Positions 9,716-17,746 of a stretch of DNA of 64,000 bases are shown in pieces. Position numbers and translations under genes: made by a program. Source of the DNA: Leptospira chreensis (GTDB lineage Bacteria; Spirochaetota; Leptospiria; Leptospirales; Leptospiraceae); NCBI RefSeq assembly GCF_016919165.1, contig NZ_JAFFPS010000026.1, forward strand, positions 153,650 through 217,649. The letters run 5' to 3'. The notes under the pieces are model-generated. The model was not told the DNA's origin, ran no database searches, and saw only the letters and a list, made by a program, of their open reading frames with translations. Position 1 is the stretch's first letter. The number at the start of each line of letters is the position of its first letter.

Positions 9716-10662
9716 TTTCTCTTTTCAAAAAATTTGAAGGGGAGGGTGTCCTTGGAATCAATCGCAGGATTGGGGAATACATTTTGCCCTACAACCCAAG
9801 AGAATATTATCCGCTAGTTGATGATAAATGGAAAACGGCAGAACTGGCGAGGCAGTTCCATGTTCCCATGCCCTACCATTATGGAGTAGTGGACGCTTTT
9901 GGTGGAATCCGGAACACAAGGGAGCTCATTCAAGGTAGACACGGTTTTGTTGTCAAACCAGCTAACGGTGGTATGGGGAATGGAATCCTTGTCATTACTC
10001 GTGAATCGGAATCTAAGAATGGTTCCATTCAATATCATAAGGTAGATGATAAAACCCTTTCTGAAAAAGAACTGTTACATCATATCTCAGGAATTCTATC
10101 GGGATTGTATTCCTTGGATGGAAATTCCGATTCTTGTATTTTACAAGAAAGATTGGAATGCCATTCTTTTTTTAAAGAGATTTCTTTTCGTGGGATTCCT
10201 GACATTCGTGTGATAGTATTTTTAGGTTATCCTGTAATGGCCATGTTACGTTTGCCCACAAAGGAATCCGGGGGAAGGGCGAACCTCCACCAAGGAGCAC
10301 TTGGAGTGGGTGTGGATCTTCGTACAGGAACTCTCACTCATTCGGTATGTAATGACAAAATCATTCATCTCCATCCAGACACAAAACAAACATTAAGCGG
10401 AAGAATCTTACCTCACTGGGAAACTATTTTGGAGATGGCCTCTCGGTGTTACGATATGTCTGGCTTGGGATACTTAGGTGTGGACATCGTACTCGATGAA
10501 GCAAGGGGTCCATTGCTCCTCGAAATGAATGCAAGGCCAGGACTTGGAATTCAAATTGCGAATCGGATGGGGTTACGAGATCGTTTGCAGTTGGTGGAGA
10601 AAATCAGAAATTCGGCGGATGGTCCTGCAACCAGAGTCCACCGAATCTTTCAAGAGTTGTGA
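9712..10662 (+). CDS. Alpha-L-glutamate ligase-like (RimK-related) ATP-grasp protein
   Basis: A cytoplasmic ATP-grasp amide ligase of 316 residues, expected to join an amino acid or peptide to a carboxylate using ATP. Visible elements: HGFVVKPANGGMGNGILVI (ATP-binding strand and glycine loop, about 82-100), ILQERLECH, FRGIPDIRVIVFLGYP, and the metal-binding end LLEMNARPGLGIQIANRMG. It matches the rimK-related family that accompanies the 7TM inactive transglutaminase and the retropepsin-like protease. GTG start overlapping the stop of the 7TM gene, so all four genes from the CLC transporter onward are coupled. The product of the ligase is not known from the sequence. Confidence 0.86.
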   Translation: MISLFKKFEGEGVLGINRRIGEYILPYNPREYYPLVDDKWKTAELARQFHVPMPYHYGVVDAFGGIRNTRELIQGRHGFVVKPANGGMGNGILVITRESESKNGSIQYHKVDDKTLSEKELLHHISGILSGLYSLDGNSDSCILQERLECHSFFKEISFRGIPDIRVIVFLGYPVMAMLRLPTKESGGRANLHQGALGVGVDLRTGTLTHSVCNDKIIHLHPDTKQTLSGRILPHWETILEMASRCYDMSGLGYLGVDIVLDEARGPLLLEMNARPGLGIQIANRMGLRDRLQLVEKIRNSADGPATRVHRIFQEL

Positions 10663-10671
10663 AAAAAGAAA

Positions 10672-11184
10672 TTAAGCGTTTTGTTTTGCCGTAACAAATA
10701 CGGTTCTGTTGAGAAATGCCATGGATCCAAAAAGGATTCCAGAATACACTAAGTCCCCTGCAATCGAGTTTTGGAAAAAAGGAATGGCAAGTGTGAAACA
10801 AGTCACAAGTCCGGACCAATCCAAAGTATACATTCCGCTTGTTGCCCAAACCGCAAGGTTTGTGAGAACAAAGAAGATTACCGATCCAACCACTGTGAAT
10901 CCAAAGGATTTGGTAAGAGAAGATCCAATTTGTTTTCCAAAAAGGACTGCCAGAATCATAAATCCGTAAACCACAGGCATTAGGTCATGAAACCCAATGT
11001 AGAAATCGGAAACGAGCATCGCCAAAATAGGAACTAAAAGAGCAAGTCGTCTGTCTGTCAAATAGGCACCCGAAAACAAAGAAACGGCCAAAATCGGCGT
11101 AAAATTCGGTGGGTGTGGTAGGATACGGCTGATGACAGTAGCGATCACCATCAGGATGGCAACGGAGACACGGGATTGGAACAT
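10672..11184 (-). CDS. DUF6580-type integral membrane protein
   Basis: A small membrane protein of 170 residues with five or six hydrophobic helices. It has the conserved NFTPILAVSLFSGAYL segment near residue 28, the acidic SDFYIGFHDLMPVVYG loop and GDLVYSGILFG near the C-terminus, all characteristic of the DUF6580 family, which resembles the substrate-binding (S) components of ECF vitamin transporters. No ECF ATPase genes are adjacent. It runs tail-to-tail with the ATP-grasp gene (9-base gap) and is divergent from mazG, with a run of nine G residues just upstream of its start. The substrate is unknown. Confidence 0.72.
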   Translation of the reverse strand: MFQSRVSVAILMVIATVISRILPHPPNFTPILAVSLFSGAYLTDRRLALLVPILAMLVSDFYIGFHDLMPVVYGFMILAVLFGKQIGSSLTKSFGFTVVGSVIFFVLTNLAVWATSGMYTLDWSGLVTCFTLAIPFFQNSIAGDLVYSGILFGSMAFLNRTVFVTAKQNA

Positions 11185-11201
11185 AGGGATAGACTCGTAA
11201 A

Positions 11202-11210
11202 GGGGGGGGG
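11202..11210. repeat. Nine-G homopolymer in a divergent promoter region
   Basis: A run of nine G at 11202-11210, 17 bases upstream of the DUF6580 start codon and 57 bases upstream of the mazG start. Runs of this length are uncommon in the surrounding sequence and are the kind of tract that slips during replication. Here it could alter promoter or leader spacing of the membrane-protein gene. Whether it varies is unknown. Confidence 0.6.
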
Positions 11211-11267
11211 CTTTCGCAAGATAAAATTTCCGTTTGCTTCCCGCAAGGTTCGGGAAAAATACAATCA

Positions 11268-12215
11268 GTGAACCCTCCTAATTTTGATTCACCCCTGGAA
11301 AACCTACTCGCTTTGACAGCGGACCTCCGTAGCCCGGAAGGTTGTCCTTGGGACAAAGAACAAACCCATCTTTCTGTCATTCCCCATTTACTCGAAGAAA
11401 CCTACGAGGTGGTGGATACCATCGAACGAGGTGACGACAACCACCTCAAAGAAGAACTCGGGGACTTGCTTTTTCAGATCACTTTTCATAGCCAATTGGC
11501 AAAAGAACGCGGTGCCTTTGGTTTTGAGGACGTGGCAAATGATGTATTCCAAAAATTAGTCTTTCGCCATCCTCATGTTTATGGGAGCCAATCTGGAATC
11601 AATTCCGGGGAACAGGTTCTTAACCAATGGGATCAGTTAAAACAAAAAGAAAAAGAATCCAAAGGAAAAACAGATTCTGATAAAAGTATTCTCGCAGGAA
11701 TTCCGAAAGCACTTCCTGCCATCCAACGTTCTGAAAAAATCCAAAGCAAAGTCACCAAACAAGGATTTGATTGGCCCACTGTTTCTGGAGTATTTGAAAA
11801 GTTTCAGGAAGAAATAGGGGAGCTGGATTTGGAGTTACAATCCAAAGGATCTTTAGATTCCAAAAAATTATCTTATGACGAAAGAGTGGAAGATGAGTTA
11901 GGGGATCTATTCTTTTTATTAGTGAACTTATCTCGCAAACTCTCTATCGATCCAGAAACCTGCCTTCGCCGTGCGAATGAAAAGTTTGAGACTCGGTTCC
12001 GTATTGTAGAAGACTTAGTTTCTGAAACGGGAAAAACTCTAAAGGATCATTCCTTAGAGGAACTGGATTTGTTTTGGGACCAAGCAAAGTTACAACTAAA
12101 AGCAAAATCCGCAATACCTTCCACGAAAGCTTCCAGTTCCAAAAACACTACAATGGAAAACTCTTCCAAGAATGACGAAGGATCCCTGAATCAAGGTTCC
12201 CGTCCAAACGAATGA
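11268..12215 (+). CDS. mazG: Nucleoside triphosphate pyrophosphohydrolase MazG
   Basis: Hydrolyses (d)NTPs to monophosphates and pyrophosphate in the cytoplasm, cleaning the nucleotide pool and influencing ppGpp responses. Two MazG domains are present. The first (about 8-110) has SPEGCPWDKEQTH, the metal-binding EETYEV and EELGDLLFQ. The second (about 165-260) has GFDWP and EDELGDLFFLLVNLSRK. GTG start at 11268 follows no strong ribosome site. About 40 residues at the C-terminus are low-complexity Ser/Lys/Asn-rich and outside the family domain. It overlaps the next small gene by ATGA. Confidence 0.92.
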   Translation: MNPPNFDSPLENLLALTADLRSPEGCPWDKEQTHLSVIPHLLEETYEVVDTIERGDDNHLKEELGDLLFQITFHSQLAKERGAFGFEDVANDVFQKLVFRHPHVYGSQSGINSGEQVLNQWDQLKQKEKESKGKTDSDKSILAGIPKALPAIQRSEKIQSKVTKQGFDWPTVSGVFEKFQEEIGELDLELQSKGSLDSKKLSYDERVEDELGDLFFLLVNLSRKLSIDPETCLRRANEKFETRFRIVEDLVSETGKTLKDHSLEELDLFWDQAKLQLKAKSAIPSTKASSSKNTTMENSSKNDEGSLNQGSRPNE

Positions 12216-12631
12216 TGCAGGCTCTCGATTTAAACGATTTACCATTTTTAAAAGAGGAATCCCTTCGTGCCTTTCATTGGTTACTTGCCGAATATCCTGA
12301 AGCCAACACACAAAAAAATTTGGATCCTGGTTCTCAAAAGTTTGTTGAAACGAAGGAAGAGATTCCCTTTCCCATTCGTTGGAAGACAGAACAAATGGGG
12401 CAGATTTTGGAATGGGTGGTTTCGGATATGGGTTCCGTCACTCTTAGGTTAGGTGGTTTGGAGGGGAATCGACGAAACCCGGCTCCCATCTTTTATTTGA
12501 GTCTTAGAAAATCAGAAGAGGGGAAGTTTCTCTGGACAGATCCGGAAGGAAATCCCATTCCGTTTCCCGATCCGTCCATTCATAAAGACATCCAGAATCG
12601 AATCCAATTGTATGTAGATTCGATTTCTTAA
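12212..12631 (+). CDS. Hypothetical protein coupled to mazG
   Basis: A 139-residue soluble protein with no signal peptide or membrane helix. It has an acidic N-terminus with a helical segment (EESLRAFHWLLAEYPEAN) and a beta-rich middle. I do not recognise the family. It begins within the mazG stop codon (ATGA), so it is translated from the same message, and it ends 25 bases before the convergent lpxD gene. A role tied to MazG is possible but rests on linkage only. Confidence 0.65.
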   Translation: MMQALDLNDLPFLKEESLRAFHWLLAEYPEANTQKNLDPGSQKFVETKEEIPFPIRWKTEQMGQILEWVVSDMGSVTLRLGGLEGNRRNPAPIFYLSLRKSEEGKFLWTDPEGNPIPFPDPSIHKDIQNRIQLYVDSIS

Positions 12632-12656
12632 AAGGTAGAAGGAATTAAAATCCTAT

Positions 12657-13715
12657 TTAAGATTCTTTTGTTTCAATCCCTACTTTCTTTTCAATGTTTT
12701 CAATCCGTTTGAGCCATTTGTTTAAGTTCACAATGTTTTTGATGTTCACTCGATACTTTTGAAACTCTGGGAAGGTCAGACCTAAGTCCCAACCAACCCA
12801 GACGTCCTTAGTTTTAGGAGAGTTTCGAAGGCTTGATCCACCGGCAACGATGGTTCCGTCGATGAGTGTTAAGTGGTCGCTGATGGCACAAGCACCACCA
12901 ATGATGACATGGTTTCCAAGAGTGACACTTCCCGCAAGACCGGACTGACCTGCAATGATGACATGATCTCCCACCGTACAGTTGTGAGCAATATGAACCA
13001 TATTGTCAAATTTGCATCCATTCCCAACTGTTGTATCGGTAAGAGCACCGCGGTCGATGGTACAGTTACTTCCTACTTCCACATCGTCTCCAATCACCAC
13101 TCGACCCACTTGTGGAATTTTGTTATGTTTGCCTTCGGCAAAAACAAATCCAAATCCATCGCCACCAAAACTAGAATTTCCAAATACAATGAAACGTTTT
13201 CCAACGATGGTATCATCAAAAAACACACAGTTTTTTCCAATGCGAGCACCATCACCGATTTGAACTCGATCTCCGATTTTCACGCCGTCTTCAATGATAC
13301 AATCTTTTCCGATGACTGAATCTTTTCCAATGGTTACAAAATGTCCGATGTCTGTGTTGGATCCAACTTTAGCAGTTGGGTCAATGATGATATGTGCACT
13401 TTGTTTTCCTGTAGGTTGTTTTTCTGGGAAAAAGTGTCGAATGATTTTGGCAGTGGTTAGTTCTACTTTAGGAACAATGATCAAAGCTTTTTCAGTGAGT
13501 AATTCCGCAAGATCGGAAGATACAACGAGTAAAGGTGCTTTGGATGCTTTAGCATCATTGACAAAAGTTTTGTTTGCTACAAAAGAAATTTCAGTTGTAG
13601 AAGCTAATGAAAGTGAGGTGAGTCCAGTAAAAGAAACAGAAACGATACTATCTGTATTTTGAAACTTTGCTTCTGGTAGTAGTGACTGGAGAGTAGAAAG
13701 GTTGATTTGGTTCAT
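12657..13715 (-). CDS. lpxD: UDP-3-O-acyl-glucosamine N-acyltransferase LpxD
   Basis: Adds the second 3-hydroxyacyl chain to the glucosamine precursor of lipid A, on the cytoplasmic side of the inner membrane. The N-terminal domain (1-100) contains the usual FVANKTFV-type segment (EISFVANKTF). Residues 105-310 are left-handed beta-helix hexapeptide repeats with the catalytic-histidine region NMVHIAHNCTVGDHV and AGQSGLAGSVTLG. Length (352 aa) fits LpxD. ATG start at 13715. None of lpxA, lpxB or fabZ is adjacent, so the gene stands alone, between a convergent hypothetical gene and a DoxX-family gene on the same strand. Confidence 0.94.
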   Translation of the reverse strand: MNQINLSTLQSLLPEAKFQNTDSIVSVSFTGLTSLSLASTTEISFVANKTFVNDAKASKAPLLVVSSDLAELLTEKALIIVPKVELTTAKIIRHFFPEKQPTGKQSAHIIIDPTAKVGSNTDIGHFVTIGKDSVIGKDCIIEDGVKIGDRVQIGDGARIGKNCVFFDDTIVGKRFIVFGNSSFGGDGFGFVFAEGKHNKIPQVGRVVIGDDVEVGSNCTIDRGALTDTTVGNGCKFDNMVHIAHNCTVGDHVIIAGQSGLAGSVTLGNHVIIGGACAISDHLTLIDGTIVAGGSSLRNSPKTKDVWVGWDLGLTFPEFQKYRVNIKNIVNLNKWLKRIENIEKKVGIETKES

Positions 13716-13810
13716 CTCCGATTCCTTATCGATGGTTTAAGACAAGGAATCAGAGAGGTCAAAGTTTGGCTAACACTATTAGATAGTCTTAGTCAAGATT
13801 TTATAGATGA

Positions 13811-14245
13811 TTATCCTTCGATTTTATGTGCAATAATATCATCAAGGGAAAACGAACCAGCACCTTTGATGATCAGAGGAATCGCAAGTCCGAAAGTCAA
13901 AAGTTGATATTCGAATCCACCCTTGTCAGCAAAGAAACCGTTTGGTAAGTGAACGAGAACTGCAGCGACAAGCATTGTTGAAAAAATTCCAAATGCAGCA
14001 ACTCTTGTGAAAAGTCCAAGGATGAGACCAAGTGCACCAAAGAATTCAGCGATGATGGCAAGTACAGCAAAGAAATACGGAATGCCCAATTGTCCTGTAA
14101 AGAAACCCAAAGTTCCTTCGAAGCCGTATCCACCGAATGCACCTAGAACTTTTTGAGCTCCGTGGGGAAGGATCACAACTCCGAGAGTGACGCGGAGGAT
14201 GGTGAGTGTGATGTCTTTATTCGTTGCGAGTAGTTTGTAAAACAT
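13811..14245 (-). CDS. DoxX-family membrane protein
   Basis: A four-helix inner-membrane protein (144 aa from the ATG at 14245; a TTG 60 bases further upstream would cut through the palindrome described below and is less likely). Family features include LRVTLGVVILPHGAQKVLGAFGG, AIIAEFFGALGLILGLFTRVAA and a final helix with GLAIPLIIKG. DoxX proteins take part in quinone-linked redox and thiol-stress responses, and are often controlled by MarR-, HxlR- or TetR-type repressors. A perfect palindrome lies just upstream of the start, suggesting such control. No regulator gene is adjacent. Confidence 0.85.
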   Translation of the reverse strand: MFYKLLATNKDITLTILRVTLGVVILPHGAQKVLGAFGGYGFEGTLGFFTGQLGIPYFFAVLAIIAEFFGALGLILGLFTRVAAFGIFSTMLVAAVLVHLPNGFFADKGGFEYQLLTFGLAIPLIIKGAGSFSLDDIIAHKIEG

Positions 14246-14261
14246 AGAACCTCTTATTGCT

Positions 14262-14285
14262 AAATAGTTTAATATCAAACTATTT
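14262..14285. promoter_or_regulatory. Palindromic operator candidate upstream of doxX
   Basis: Perfect 9-base inverted repeat, AAATAGTTT and AAACTATTT, separated by 6 bases, centred about 28 bases before the DoxX ATG. Size and symmetry suit a dimeric winged-helix or TetR-type repressor overlapping the promoter or leader. The A/T content makes it a weak transcription terminator, and no T-run follows on the minus strand, so an operator is the better reading. Confidence 0.6.
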
Positions 14286-14323
14286 AATGATGATACACCC
14301 GTCAATGCTTATTTTAAAAAAAA

Positions 14324-14965
14324 TTAACCTTTTTCGTAAACGAGGAAGATTTCGTTTCCTTTGGCAAAATGGTCTTTTAGGGTCCAGCCGTTCTTGTCAA
14401 AACCGGGGAGTTCGGAATTCCTGTCGGCAATCCCTGCAAGTCCCGTCTTTCCAATGATAAAAGGAACCACAGTCACATAGATGCGATCGACAAGGTCTGC
14501 TTCCAAAAAGGAGAAATTGAGTTTGGGGCCACCCTCTAAAAGGACGTTTTTATAACCTTTTCGTTTCAGAATCCCTGTGACTTTTTTGGGGTCGATGTCA
14601 TCAGAATCCAAAGCAAAGATCTCGGCTTTGTTCTCTAAACTGGTTTTGATTTCTTTTAGATTCGATTTGGTGCAAATGATAAGAGGAATATGGTCGGATT
14701 CTTCAAAGACATGTTTGTCCGGGGGGAGTGTGCCTTTACGAACCAAAATGACGGGCCTTGGGTTTAGGGCATTGGGCACGGCTCGGATTTTGACAATGGG
14801 GTTGTCGTTTAATATAGAGTTTTTTCCTACAAGAATCGCATCGGATTGCGAACGATAGACATCCATTTGGGTTTTGTCTTCGCTGGAAGTGAGGCCATAC
14901 CAACGACCATCCGGTCGAACGACCTTTCCGTCCAAGGTCATGGCCATATTGATCGATAATTTCAT
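14324..14965 (-). CDS. Stand-alone RibD C-terminal (reductase) domain protein
   Basis: A 213-residue protein with the dihydrofolate-reductase-like fold that in RibD reduces 5-amino-6-ribosylamino-uracil phosphate with NADPH during riboflavin synthesis. Motifs: LSINMAMTLDGKV at the N-terminus, SDAILVGKNSILNDNP, RPVILVRKG, VLLEGGPKLNFSFLEADLVDRIYVTVVPFIIG. The deaminase half of RibD is absent. It is therefore either the reductase of a split RibD or a related NADPH reductase. It overlaps the upstream ferredoxin-like gene by ATGA, a pairing that hints at an iron-sulfur-linked redox context. Confidence 0.83.
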   Translation of the reverse strand: MKLSINMAMTLDGKVVRPDGRWYGLTSSEDKTQMDVYRSQSDAILVGKNSILNDNPIVKIRAVPNALNPRPVILVRKGTLPPDKHVFEESDHIPLIICTKSNLKEIKTSLENKAEIFALDSDDIDPKKVTGILKRKGYKNVLLEGGPKLNFSFLEADLVDRIYVTVVPFIIGKTGLAGIADRNSELPGFDKNGWTLKDHFAKGNEIFLVYEKG

Positions 14966-15201
14966 GAAATTTTCCTCCGTGAGAGATTCTGCAATTCGCG
15001 CTGGAGGATGTGGTACACCTGCATCGAGCAGGTGCCGCAGCCGGTAGAGGCCCTTGTGGTTTCCCTGATTTGTTCCATTGTCACGGCACCAGCATGGATG
15101 GCACGGACTAATTCATCTTCAGTCACCATTCGACATAAACAGACCCGTTTGGGTCTCATAAGGGAATTTAAATCGAAAGGATCCATACCTGAACTATTCA
15201 T
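14962..15201 (-). CDS. BFD-like [2Fe-2S]-binding protein
   Basis: A 79-residue protein with the bacterioferritin-associated-ferredoxin fold. CLCRMVTEDEL (first two Cys in CxC) and TGCGTC (last two Cys) are separated by about 30 residues, giving the four ligands of a [2Fe-2S] cluster. Such proteins release iron from bacterioferritin or serve as small electron carriers or domains of nitrite reductases. No bacterioferritin gene is in view. ATG at 15201; an internal Met (15186) is possible. The gene is the first of a two-gene operon with the RibD-like reductase and is divergent from the MFS transporter. Confidence 0.82.
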   Translation of the reverse strand: MNSSGMDPFDLNSLMRPKRVCLCRMVTEDELVRAIHAGAVTMEQIRETTRASTGCGTCSMQVYHILQRELQNLSRRKIS

Positions 15202-15270
15202 TTGACAGATTTACGAAAGGGAGGGAAACTCTTTAATTACTTTGAACCAAGGAAAATTCTAACAACCTCT

Positions 15271-16626
15271 ATGTCCCAAGACAAAAGCCCGGAAGCCAAA
15301 AAGAAAAAAAACCGTGAAATTTTTGGATGGTGTATGTTCGATTTTGCGAACTCCTCCTATACGACTGTCATCATCAGTGTTGTTTATTGCGAAATTTTTA
15401 CGAGACTCGTTGTCCCGGCGGATATGGCCTCGGACAATCCGTACCGGATGGGAAATTCCCTTTGGGCTTGGGCCCTTGCGGCTTCCTATTTGTTTGTGGT
15501 GTCTACCGGACCCATTTTTGGAGCCATTACAGACTATAGTTCTAAGAAAAAACTCTTCCTTTTCTTAAGTTATGTGGGTTGTGTCATCGCTACCTTTTTG
15601 CTTTATTACGTGGAACCGGGAATGGTTTGGCTTGGGATGGTTCTTGTTGCCCTTTCCAATTTTTTCTTTGCTTCGGGCGAAAACTTTGCCTCCAGTTTTT
15701 TACCTTCTCTTGGATCGAAAGAGGACCTGGGAAAAATTTCTGGATATGCATGGGGAATTGGATACTTCGGTGGAATCGGTTCTGTGGCCCTTGCGACAAC
15801 CCTCGGCGATTACACTCTAGACAACTTTCAAAACTTAAAGTTAGTGGGGCCTTATACTGCGATTTTCTTTTTGATTGCGGCCATTCCTACTTTCCTATTT
15901 CTCAAAGAACCACATTTGCCACTCGGTGTTTCCCATAATGTAAATTATTTCAAAATTGGAAAGGATCGTGTGATCCAAACCTTAAAGGATGCCAGTCAGT
16001 TCAAAGATTTGATGATCTATTTGGTATCTTTGTTTTTTACTATGGCGGCCCTTGCCATTGTGATTTCCTTTGCTTTCATTTACGGATCTCAAGAGATTCA
16101 TATTGAAGCCGAACACAAACAAGCCATGTTCATCTTCATTCAAATTTTTGCAGCAGTCGGTGCCCTTGCTTTCGGAGTTATCCAAGATAGCATTGGTGCT
16201 AAAAAAACATTCAACCTTACACTTGTTCTTTGGCTTGTGACTTGTGCTTTGATTTATTTTGTCTATGATATCACAAACTTTGCCAATGCGACTCTTGGTA
16301 AAACATGGACTGTGCAGTGGGTATTTGTATTCATTTCTTCTCTTGCGGGAATGGGACTTGGTTCCACTCAATCGGCTTCGAGAGCCCTTGTGGGTATCTT
16401 TAGTCCTGAATCGAAATCGGGAGAATTCTTTGGAATGTGGGGTCTTTCTGGAAAGATTGCGGCGGCGGCGGGACTTTTCCTTTTTGGATACATCCAAACT
16501 TTAGTCTCTCTGAGAAATGCCTTCCTTGTGGTGGCTTTTTTCTATTTTCTATCGCTAATCATTAACTTGTTTGTAAACGAAGAAAGGGGAGTGGAAGCGG
16601 CTTCACGTTTTCAAGAAAAACCATGA
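15271..16626 (+). CDS. UMF1-type (Atg22-like) MFS transporter
   Basis: An inner-membrane major facilitator of about 451 residues with 12 hydrophobic segments. The ATG at 15271 (MSQDKSPEAKKKK) was chosen because the family begins with such a charged tail followed by REIFGWCMFDFANSSYTTVIISV, the signature of the UMF1/Atg22 group; an upstream TTG at 15202 would add 23 atypical residues and abut the divergent gene. Other family marks are FLPSLGSKEDLGKISGYAWGIGYFGG and SPESKSGEFFGMWGLSGK. Relatives export amino acids or other small metabolites, but the bacterial substrates are unknown. It overlaps a small downstream gene by ATGA. Confidence 0.87.
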   Translation: MSQDKSPEAKKKKNREIFGWCMFDFANSSYTTVIISVVYCEIFTRLVVPADMASDNPYRMGNSLWAWALAASYLFVVSTGPIFGAITDYSSKKKLFLFLSYVGCVIATFLLYYVEPGMVWLGMVLVALSNFFFASGENFASSFLPSLGSKEDLGKISGYAWGIGYFGGIGSVALATTLGDYTLDNFQNLKLVGPYTAIFFLIAAIPTFLFLKEPHLPLGVSHNVNYFKIGKDRVIQTLKDASQFKDLMIYLVSLFFTMAALAIVISFAFIYGSQEIHIEAEHKQAMFIFIQIFAAVGALAFGVIQDSIGAKKTFNLTLVLWLVTCALIYFVYDITNFANATLGKTWTVQWVFVFISSLAGMGLGSTQSASRALVGIFSPESKSGEFFGMWGLSGKIAAAAGLFLFGYIQTLVSLRNAFLVVAFFYFLSLIINLFVNEERGVEAASRFQEKP

Positions 16627-16850
16627 TCATAGAAGACGAGGACGATTTCGAATTACACCAGAGCCAAAGAAATTTGGCTCTCGCCACCATCGATGAACTG
16701 ATGTTAACCAAGATGGATCTATTGGATGCGGAAAAGAAAGTACCTCGTTTTATTAACAATGCACTTTCGTATTTAAAGAGGAAGTATGTGACAGAGGAGC
16801 AGACGATTTCGCAGCTCCTCATCAGTCGGAGAGAAAAACAACAAACGTAA
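16623..16850 (+). CDS. Small acidic protein coupled to the MFS transporter
   Basis: A 75-residue protein, strongly acidic at the start (MIIEDEDDFELHQ) and helical throughout, with no membrane segment. It begins within the stop codon of the transporter gene (ATGA) and ends 17 bases before a convergent gene. I recognise no family. The overlap is the main reason to believe it is expressed. An antisense open frame over the same DNA (16562-16822) has a less natural composition. Confidence 0.55.
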   Translation: MIIEDEDDFELHQSQRNLALATIDELMLTKMDLLDAEKKVPRFINNALSYLKRKYVTEEQTISQLLISRREKQQT

Positions 16851-16867
16851 AAAGGGTTCGTTGTTTT

Positions 16868-17677
16868 TTAGTTGGTGTTGTAATCCAAAATTTTTGTAAT
16901 CATTTGTTTTTGATCTAACTCAATATTTCTGAGTTGGAATGCAGTTTGTTTCGCAATCTTACGTAACATCTTTTTATAAGATCTCATGATATGTTTTTGT
17001 TTGTCATAAGGCAAAGGATCTTTTTCATCATTGAGAATCATGGCAATGTCCGGCTCAGCGGGTTGGACAGGGTCGTTCGGCCAAATGGTATCTGAAGTAA
17101 GAGATCGGAAGTATTCCAATCGGATATCAGAGTTTGTATCTAACTTAGCTTCTCCCTTTTCATCTTTTTCTGCACTTTCTGATTTTGGAGAAGGATTGAT
17201 GAGTCGTCTCATTTCTTTGACATGAATCGTTCCATCAGCATTCACTCGGCGGAAAGCAAGGATGATTTTGTCTAAGTCGCTATAGTCTTCTTTAGGGTAA
17301 ATATAAGCAATTCCATCATACAAAAATACTGTCGGATAATCAATGTAAGACTGCCCTTGTGGAAGTTTGATTTCCAAGTAAGGTTTTCCATCTTTATCTT
17401 TTTTATAAAGTTCTTTGTGAGATTCTGGAGTGTGTGCCAAATACTGCGCAGCTGTTTTATCCACTCCCAAATCTTGGAGTTTTTTAATTTTCTTCAAGTT
17501 CCCACTGATACTGGCGTGGAGGGTATCGATTTCGTTATCCCCAAATCCGTTTTTTCTTTGTAGGTCGATTTGTTTTTGGGTCTCTCGTTCTTTTAAGGTA
17601 GCAGAGGCCGGTTTTTCAGCGTAGAGTGCCGAAATCCCAAGTAGGAAAGCGAGAGTGATGGAGAATCGTAGAATCAT
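16868..17677 (-). CDS. Exported periplasmic protein of unknown function
   Basis: A 269-residue protein with a clean signal peptide (MILRFSITLAFLLGISALYA, cleavage after AYA-type site near residue 20) and a charged, largely helical mature part. A central segment KLPQGQSYIDYPTVFLYDGIAYIYPKEDYSDLDKI-like is beta-rich, and the C-terminal helix is KQKHIMRSYKKMLRKIAKQTAF. There is no lipobox and no membrane helix, so it is free in the periplasm. Size and helical charge pattern recall the periplasmic flagellar sheath proteins of leptospires (FcpA/FcpB type), but I cannot confirm that relationship by eye. GAGGT precedes the ATG at a normal distance, and the gene stands alone. Confidence 0.7.
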   Translation of the reverse strand: MILRFSITLAFLLGISALYAEKPASATLKERETQKQIDLQRKNGFGDNEIDTLHASISGNLKKIKKLQDLGVDKTAAQYLAHTPESHKELYKKDKDGKPYLEIKLPQGQSYIDYPTVFLYDGIAYIYPKEDYSDLDKIILAFRRVNADGTIHVKEMRRLINPSPKSESAEKDEKGEAKLDTNSDIRLEYFRSLTSDTIWPNDPVQPAEPDIAMILNDEKDPLPYDKQKHIMRSYKKMLRKIAKQTAFQLRNIELDQKQMITKILDYNTN

Positions 17678-17746
17678 GACGTACCTCAGAGATTTCTGTC
17701 TTTTATAGTATCGAATCCTTCCTTGTCGATTCTTGAATGGACTGAC

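Noticed and set aside
15982..16497. 171-codon minus-strand open frame inside the MFS gene
   Set aside because: Its composition is that of a shadow frame of a transporter gene; no motif seen.
16562..16822. Minus-strand frame opposite the small acidic gene
   Set aside because: The plus-strand frame is coupled to its upstream gene by ATGA; the minus frame is not linked to anything.
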